64,000 bases of DNA from Cupriavidus sp. D39. Its GTDB lineage: Bacteria > Pseudomonadota > Gammaproteobacteria > Burkholderiales > Burkholderiaceae. The stretch's first letter is position 1, and each line of letters begins with the position of its first letter. Both the position numbers and the translations under genes were made by a program. Below the pieces are notes generated by a model. The model made no database searches and was not told where the DNA came from. It saw only the letters and a list, made by a program, of their open reading frames with translations. The stretch lies in assembly GCF_026627925.1 (NCBI RefSeq), contig NZ_JAPNLE010000009.1:2170001-2234000 (forward strand). Direction: 5' to 3'. Shown piece by piece: positions 60,009 to 64,000 of this stretch.

Positions 60009-60974
60009 ATGGATCTGCTCGCGGCGATGCGCACCTTCCGGCGCGTGGTGGAACGCGATAGCTTCAGCCAGGCCGCAGCCGATCTCGGGCAGTCGACCGC
60101 CGCGGTCAGCAAGCAAGTGCGCCAGCTGGAGGCACGCCTGGGCGCGCTGCTGATCCAGCGCACCACGCGCCGCATGCGCCTGTCGGAAACCGGCCGCACC
60201 TACTTCGCCGAATGCTGCCGCCTGCTCGACGAGCTGGATGCGCTGGAACGCGCAACAACCGCCGGCACGGACGAGATCAGCGGCCGCCTGCGCGTGAACG
60301 CGCCGCTGTCGTTCGGGCTAAAGGTGCTTTCGCCCTTGCTGGTGAGCTTCATGGCGCGCTACCCGCAGGTGCAGGTGGAGCTGACCCTGGACGACCGTTT
60401 GCTGGACGTGGTGTCGGAGGGCTTCGACGTCTCGCTGCGCATCCGCTCGGCATTGACGGACTCGTCCCTCATCGCACGGCGGCTGGGTGAGGTAGAGCAA
60501 ACCATCTGCGCCGCCCCCGCCTACCTGGCGGCGCGCGGCACGCCGCGCACCGTCGAGGACCTGCGCGGCCACGACTGCCTGGCCTACCAGCTGGCCGACT
60601 ATCCCGGCAGCTGGCACCTGGAGGGGCCGCAAGGCACCACCAGCATCGAGGTACCGGCGCGCTTCTCGGCCAACAACAGCCTGCTGCTCAGCGATATGCT
60701 GCTGGCCGGGCTGGGCATCGGCGCGCTGCCCTCGTTTATCGCGCTGCCGTTGCTTGCGCGTGGCGAGCTGGTCAGGGTACTGCCGGAGCATGCGCTGGCC
60801 GGCCGGAGCATCTACGCGCTCTATGCCAGCCACCGGCACCTGCAACGGAAGGTGGGCGCGTTCGTGGCGTTCCTGGCCGAGGCTCTGCAGGGCCGGCAGG
60901 ATGCCGCGCAGGGAGATGGCCGGCCGCACGCTAGCTCAACGACGCCGCCACCATCGCCCGCAACTGGGGCTTGA
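60009..60974 (+). CDS. LysR-family transcriptional regulator
   Basis: A 321-residue regulator. The helix-turn-helix is at residues 1-60 (MDLLAAMRTFRRVVERDSFSQAAADLGQSTAAVSKQVRQLEARLG) and the C-terminal domain is of the CrgA/DsdC type (FDVSLRIRSALTDSSLIARRL, LGIGALPSFIALPLL). The last 25 residues are a low-complexity Ser/Pro/Ala tail that overlaps the end of the convergent acyl-CoA ligase gene by 44 bases. CAGGAAA precedes the ATG. It probably regulates the divergent cyclase-like gene. Confidence 0.92.
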   Translation: MDLLAAMRTFRRVVERDSFSQAAADLGQSTAAVSKQVRQLEARLGALLIQRTTRRMRLSETGRTYFAECCRLLDELDALERATTAGTDEISGRLRVNAPLSFGLKVLSPLLVSFMARYPQVQVELTLDDRLLDVVSEGFDVSLRIRSALTDSSLIARRLGEVEQTICAAPAYLAARGTPRTVEDLRGHDCLAYQLADYPGSWHLEGPQGTTSIEVPARFSANNSLLLSDMLLAGLGIGALPSFIALPLLARGELVRVLPEHALAGRSIYALYASHRHLQRKVGAFVAFLAEALQGRQDAAQGDGRPHASSTTPPPSPATGA

Positions 60975-62484
60975 GCACCTTGCCAAGCGCGCTTTTGGGC
61001 AGGCTATCCACCAGCACAACCCGCTGCGGCAGCTTGAACCGCGCAATCGACAGCGCCAGCGTTTCACGCAGCGCCTCCGGCGCAAACGCGGCACGATCCG
61101 CGCCAGAGGCAGGGACCACGACGGCAACCGGCACCTCGCCCCAGCGCGCGTCTGGCAGCCCCACCACCGCGCATTCCAGCACACCGGGCAGGCCCAGCAG
61201 CGCGTTCTCGATCTCGGCCGGATAGATGTTCTCCCCGCCCGAGATGATCATGTCCTTGCTGCGGCCAACCACCTCGATGCAGCCATCGGCATTGCGATGC
61301 GCAAGGTCACCCGAGCGGAACCAGCCATCGCGGAAATCCGCATGGTCCGGCTGCCGCCAGTAGCCCCGCATCAGGTTGGCGCCCGCGAGCCAGAGCTCTC
61401 CCACTTCGCCATCGGCCACCTCCAAGCCTTGCGCATCGGCCAGGCGTACTTGCACCTCCGGCTGGGGCCAGCCGGCATAGCCAGGCCGCGCCATGGCCTG
61501 GTCCAGGCGCAGCACGACCGATACCGGGCCGGTCTCGGTGGCGCCGTAGACTTGCCCCAGCGGAATGCCGCGCGCGTGGAAGGCATCGATGTACGCGCGG
61601 GGAATGGGCGAGGAGCCAGCCATCACGCCGCGCAGCGAAGTGAGATCCGCGCTTGGCCAGCTGGGATGCTCGAGCACGGCGCGCAGCGTGGCCGGCACCA
61701 TCAGCGACAAGGTGGCCCGCGTCTGCGCGCATGCGTCAAGCCAGCCCTGCGGAGCGAAGCGCTGGTGCAGCGTCACCTGCGCCCCGGCCAGCAATGCCGG
61801 CAGCGTCTGGATGCACAGGCCGCCCACATGGAACAACGGCAGCACGGACAGGATATGGTCGTCCCGCGTCATGCCATGTGCCCACCAGCTCGCGCGCGCG
61901 TTGGCCAGCAAGCCGGCCTGCGTATGCAGCGCGCCCTTGGGATGGCCGGTGGAGCCAGAGGTGTAGACCAGCAGCAGCGGCGCCTCGTCGGGCGGCTGCG
62001 ATGGCCGCGGCAGGGGCGTGTCCAGCGGCGCCGGCCGGTCGATCAGGCTATCGATCGGCGCCTGCGCGGCGGGCTCCGGCAAGGCGGCTGCCACCGCCGC
62101 CGCGGCCTGCGCATGCGGCGCATCGTGGAACAGCACGCGAATGCCTGCATGCGCGGCAATGGCGCTCAGCTCCGGCACCGCCAGCCGAAAGTTCAGCGGC
62201 ACGAAGATGGCCCCGAGCCTTGCGCACGCAAACAGCATGGCGATCTGCAGATCGTGGTTCAGGCACAGCGTGGCCACGCGGTCACCCGGCTGCACGCCCC
62301 AGGTGCCGGCCAGATGCGCGCAGACGCGTTCCACGCGGCGCCACAGCTTGCCGTAGCCGATGGTGTAGCCGAGGCTATGCAGCGCCGGGCGCAGCGGTTC
62401 GGCGCCGGCATGCGCATGCAGCGTGCGCAGCAGCGCGCCCGGCTCCGGCGTGCCGGTGAACAGCCGGTTGGCGCGCTCGCTCAT
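60931..62484 (-). CDS. Acyl-CoA synthetase (AMP-binding family)
   Basis: ANL-superfamily ligase of 517 residues. It has the AMP-binding loop LLVYTSGSTGHPKGALHT, the adenylation motif VYGATETGPVS, the hinge WFRSGDLAHRNADGCIEVVGRSKDMIISGGENIYPAEIE and the C-terminal LPKSALGKVLKPQL with the catalytic Lys. It activates a carboxylic acid to its CoA thioester; the acyl chain is unknown. Its ATG overlaps the TGA of the acyl-CoA dehydrogenase gene (ATGA), so the two are translationally coupled and should act on the same pathway. Confidence 0.92.
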   Translation of the reverse strand: MSERANRLFTGTPEPGALLRTLHAHAGAEPLRPALHSLGYTIGYGKLWRRVERVCAHLAGTWGVQPGDRVATLCLNHDLQIAMLFACARLGAIFVPLNFRLAVPELSAIAAHAGIRVLFHDAPHAQAAAAVAAALPEPAAQAPIDSLIDRPAPLDTPLPRPSQPPDEAPLLLVYTSGSTGHPKGALHTQAGLLANARASWWAHGMTRDDHILSVLPLFHVGGLCIQTLPALLAGAQVTLHQRFAPQGWLDACAQTRATLSLMVPATLRAVLEHPSWPSADLTSLRGVMAGSSPIPRAYIDAFHARGIPLGQVYGATETGPVSVVLRLDQAMARPGYAGWPQPEVQVRLADAQGLEVADGEVGELWLAGANLMRGYWRQPDHADFRDGWFRSGDLAHRNADGCIEVVGRSKDMIISGGENIYPAEIENALLGLPGVLECAVVGLPDARWGEVPVAVVVPASGADRAAFAPEALRETLALSIARFKLPQRVVLVDSLPKSALGKVLKPQLRAMVAASLS

Positions 62485-63725
62485 TCGTCGCGCTCGCCCG
62501 ACTCGTAAAGGGTCTCGCGGCCCATGCGGTCCAGGATCAGCTCGGCGGTCCAGGGCAGCATCAGCGCGCCGCAGCGCGAATCGCGATAGAGCCGCTCCAG
62601 CGGCAGGTCCTTGAGCATCGACTGCCCGCCGCAGGTGCGGATCGCCAGCCGGGCGATATCGTTGGCGCCTTCCATCACGCTGTAGTGCGCGGCGTACAGG
62701 CGCATGCGCGCATCCTTGGACGGACTGGCGCAGGCTTCATGAATCACGCGCCAGAAGATCGAGCGCATGTTCTCCAGCTGGATGCGCATCTGCGCCACCG
62801 CGATCTGCTTGGTGGGATACATGCGGCGCTTCACCGGTGGCTGGCCCGGCACTTCGCCGCGCAGGTACTGCACGGTGAAGTCGTACGCGGCCTGCGCCAC
62901 GCCGAGATAGGTCGGCGAGAGCGTGAAGAACATCGCCGGCCAGGTCTGTGCGGCCTTGTAGTACACGCCGCGTGGCATCAGCTGCTCCTGGTCGGCGACG
63001 AACACATCCTTGAGCAGCAGCGTGCGCGACACCGTGCCACGCATGCCCATCGGATCCCACTCCCCGGTCACGGTGAGGCCGTCTGCATTGCCCGGCACCG
63101 CGATGTAGAGCGTGTCGCGCATATCGGGCGAATGGTCCGCGCACTCCTCCGTGCAGAGGATCCCGTAGTAATCCGCCGCGCCCGACAGCGAGGCAAAGAT
63201 CTTGCGGCCGTTGAGCACCCAGCCGCCTTCCACCTTGCGTGCGCTGGTGCCGAACGGCGCGCGCCCGGCGGCGGCGGCCGAGCCCTCCGAGAAGGGCTGG
63301 GCGTAGATCGCGCCGTCCCTGACCACGCGCGCGAAATGCAGTTCGCGCCGGGCCTCGTGCTCGGCGCGCTGCTCAGGCGTCATGGCGATGCCGTCGGACA
63401 GCATGCCGGTCCACATGGTGGAGCAGATATGCATGTTGTAGGTCAGCGCGGTGGCGCCGCAGAAGCGGCCGATCTCCGCGCCCACCATGCAGTACGTGGC
63501 GAAGTCAGCGCCCTCGCCGCCGAACTCGCGCGGCACGCACAAGGCCAGCAGGCCGGCCTCGCGCAGATCATCGTAGTTGGCAAAGGGGAAGCTGGCCTCG
63601 CGGTCCCACTGTGCCGCGCGCGGGGCAAAGCGCTCGCGGCCGAGCCGGTTGGCGAGCGTCAGCAGGCGCTCTTGCGCCTCGGTGAAATCGGCGCTGCCGA
63701 CGGCGGGGATGAAATCCAGTGGCAT
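62481..63725 (-). CDS. Acyl-CoA dehydrogenase-family protein
   Basis: FAD enzyme of 414 residues. The N-terminal helical domain has LALCVPREFGGEGADFATYCMVGAEIG. The middle domain has YAQPFSEGSAAAAGRAPFGTSARKVEGGWVLNGRKIFASLSGAADYY. The C-terminal domain ends ANDIARLAIRTCGGQSMLKDLPLERLYRDSRCGALMLPW. Members oxidise acyl-CoA thioesters or act as flavin mono-oxygenases on related substrates. The start at 63725 gives MPLDFIPAVGSADFT. It is coupled to the ligase by ATGA and follows an alpha/beta hydrolase gene, forming an acyl-CoA degradation unit. Confidence 0.92.
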   Translation of the reverse strand: MPLDFIPAVGSADFTEAQERLLTLANRLGRERFAPRAAQWDREASFPFANYDDLREAGLLALCVPREFGGEGADFATYCMVGAEIGRFCGATALTYNMHICSTMWTGMLSDGIAMTPEQRAEHEARRELHFARVVRDGAIYAQPFSEGSAAAAGRAPFGTSARKVEGGWVLNGRKIFASLSGAADYYGILCTEECADHSPDMRDTLYIAVPGNADGLTVTGEWDPMGMRGTVSRTLLLKDVFVADQEQLMPRGVYYKAAQTWPAMFFTLSPTYLGVAQAAYDFTVQYLRGEVPGQPPVKRRMYPTKQIAVAQMRIQLENMRSIFWRVIHEACASPSKDARMRLYAAHYSVMEGANDIARLAIRTCGGQSMLKDLPLERLYRDSRCGALMLPWTAELILDRMGRETLYESGERDE

Positions 63726-63783
63726 GTTGGTGTCTCCCGGGCATCGGCCACACGCGTGGCGATGCCTCGATGTTTTTGTGGAT

Positions 63784-64000
63784 TCAGTGCAGCGGGAAAT
63801 GCCGCCCCAGGAAGCCGAGCACGGCGGCATTGAAATCCGCCGGGCGCTCCATGCAAGCCAGGTGGCCCACCGCGGGCTGGCACAGGTACTCGGCGCCGGC
63901 GATCTTCTGCGCCATGCGCTCCATCACGGCGGGCGCCGCGTTGGCGTCGTGCTCGCCGGCCAGCGCCAGCACCGGCACCGTGATGCGCGCCAGCACTTCG
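63784..64000 (-). CDS. Alpha/beta hydrolase, C-terminal part
   Basis: The gene runs off the right edge; about the last 71 residues are present. The acid and base of the catalytic triad are visible as VLALAGEHDAN and AVGHLACMERP, and the ending AVLGFLGRHFPLH is typical. It is 58 bases upstream of the acyl-CoA dehydrogenase on the same strand. An ester or enol-lactone hydrolase role in the same catabolic operon is likely (3-oxoadipate enol-lactonase-like ending), but the nucleophile lies outside the window. Confidence 0.82.
   Translation of the reverse strand, partial: EVLARITVPVLALAGEHDANAAPAVMERMAQKIAGAEYLCQPAVGHLACMERPADFNAAVLGFLGRHFPLH

Overview
This 64 kb window is high-GC (clearly above 60 percent by eye), densely coded beta-proteobacterial chromosome. 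The best fit is Burkholderiaceae, probably Cupriavidus or a close relative. The reasons are several Bug/TctC-type tricarboxylate receptors, orphan tctBA membrane genes, many LysR regulators, family III CoA-transferases and the start of an acyl-CoA catabolic operon, all mixed with housekeeping genes (valS, alaS, glnS, galU, uvrD, pdxH, cfa, tcdA). I saw no phage, plasmid, transposase, CRISPR array or rRNA/tRNA gene.

Layout. 1-3.2 kb: end of a membrane protein, then an amidohydrolase divergent from a GntR regulator followed by a Bug receptor, with a perfect inverted repeat between them. 3.2-9.7 kb: uvrD divergent from valS, then galU. 9.7-10.25 kb: REP-like palindromes and repeat copy 1. 10.3-15.8 kb: tusA-like gene, Nudix hydrolase, threonine aldolase, tautomerase, class II aldolase and an MFS permease divergent from a LysR gene. 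15.9-20.8 kb: NfeD protease-slipin operon, convergent with alaS. 21.1-24.4 kb: CoA-transferase, DUF2214 protein, Bug receptor and repeat copy 2. 24.4-28.5 kb: cvrA divergent from tctBA. 28.6-33.0 kb: LysR divergent from a Bug receptor and a gamma-glutamyltransferase-like gene, then repeat copy 3 with an octamer array. 33.2-45.5 kb: PhzF/PNPOx/PaiB trio, a CoA-transferase, glnS with an S4 protein, MAPEG, YceI, YaeQ, FKBP, DUF1223, ChaC and ankyrin genes. 45.5-58.8 kb: acyl-CoA ligase with a FadR/PsrA-like palindrome, cnoX, cupin, hemerythrin, P-loop kinase, tcdA, AsmA, MFS, pdxH, cfa, DUF72 and msrA. 58.9-64 kb: secreted cyclase-family hydrolase divergent from LysR, then an acyl-CoA ligase/acyl-CoA dehydrogenase/alpha-beta hydrolase operon running in from the right edge.

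Two observations stand out. First, a roughly 300-340 nt intergenic repeat occurs three times in the same orientation. It folds into a long nested hairpin plus three smaller hairpins, and the copies differ by paired compensatory changes. It therefore behaves like a structured RNA or REP-type element, not a protein gene. Second, eleven otherwise well-conserved genes, including essential alaS, carry fourteen single-base frameshifts, nearly all in short G/C or A/T runs. This pattern points to base-calling or assembly error, not to real pseudogenes, so the affected genes are annotated here across the shift.
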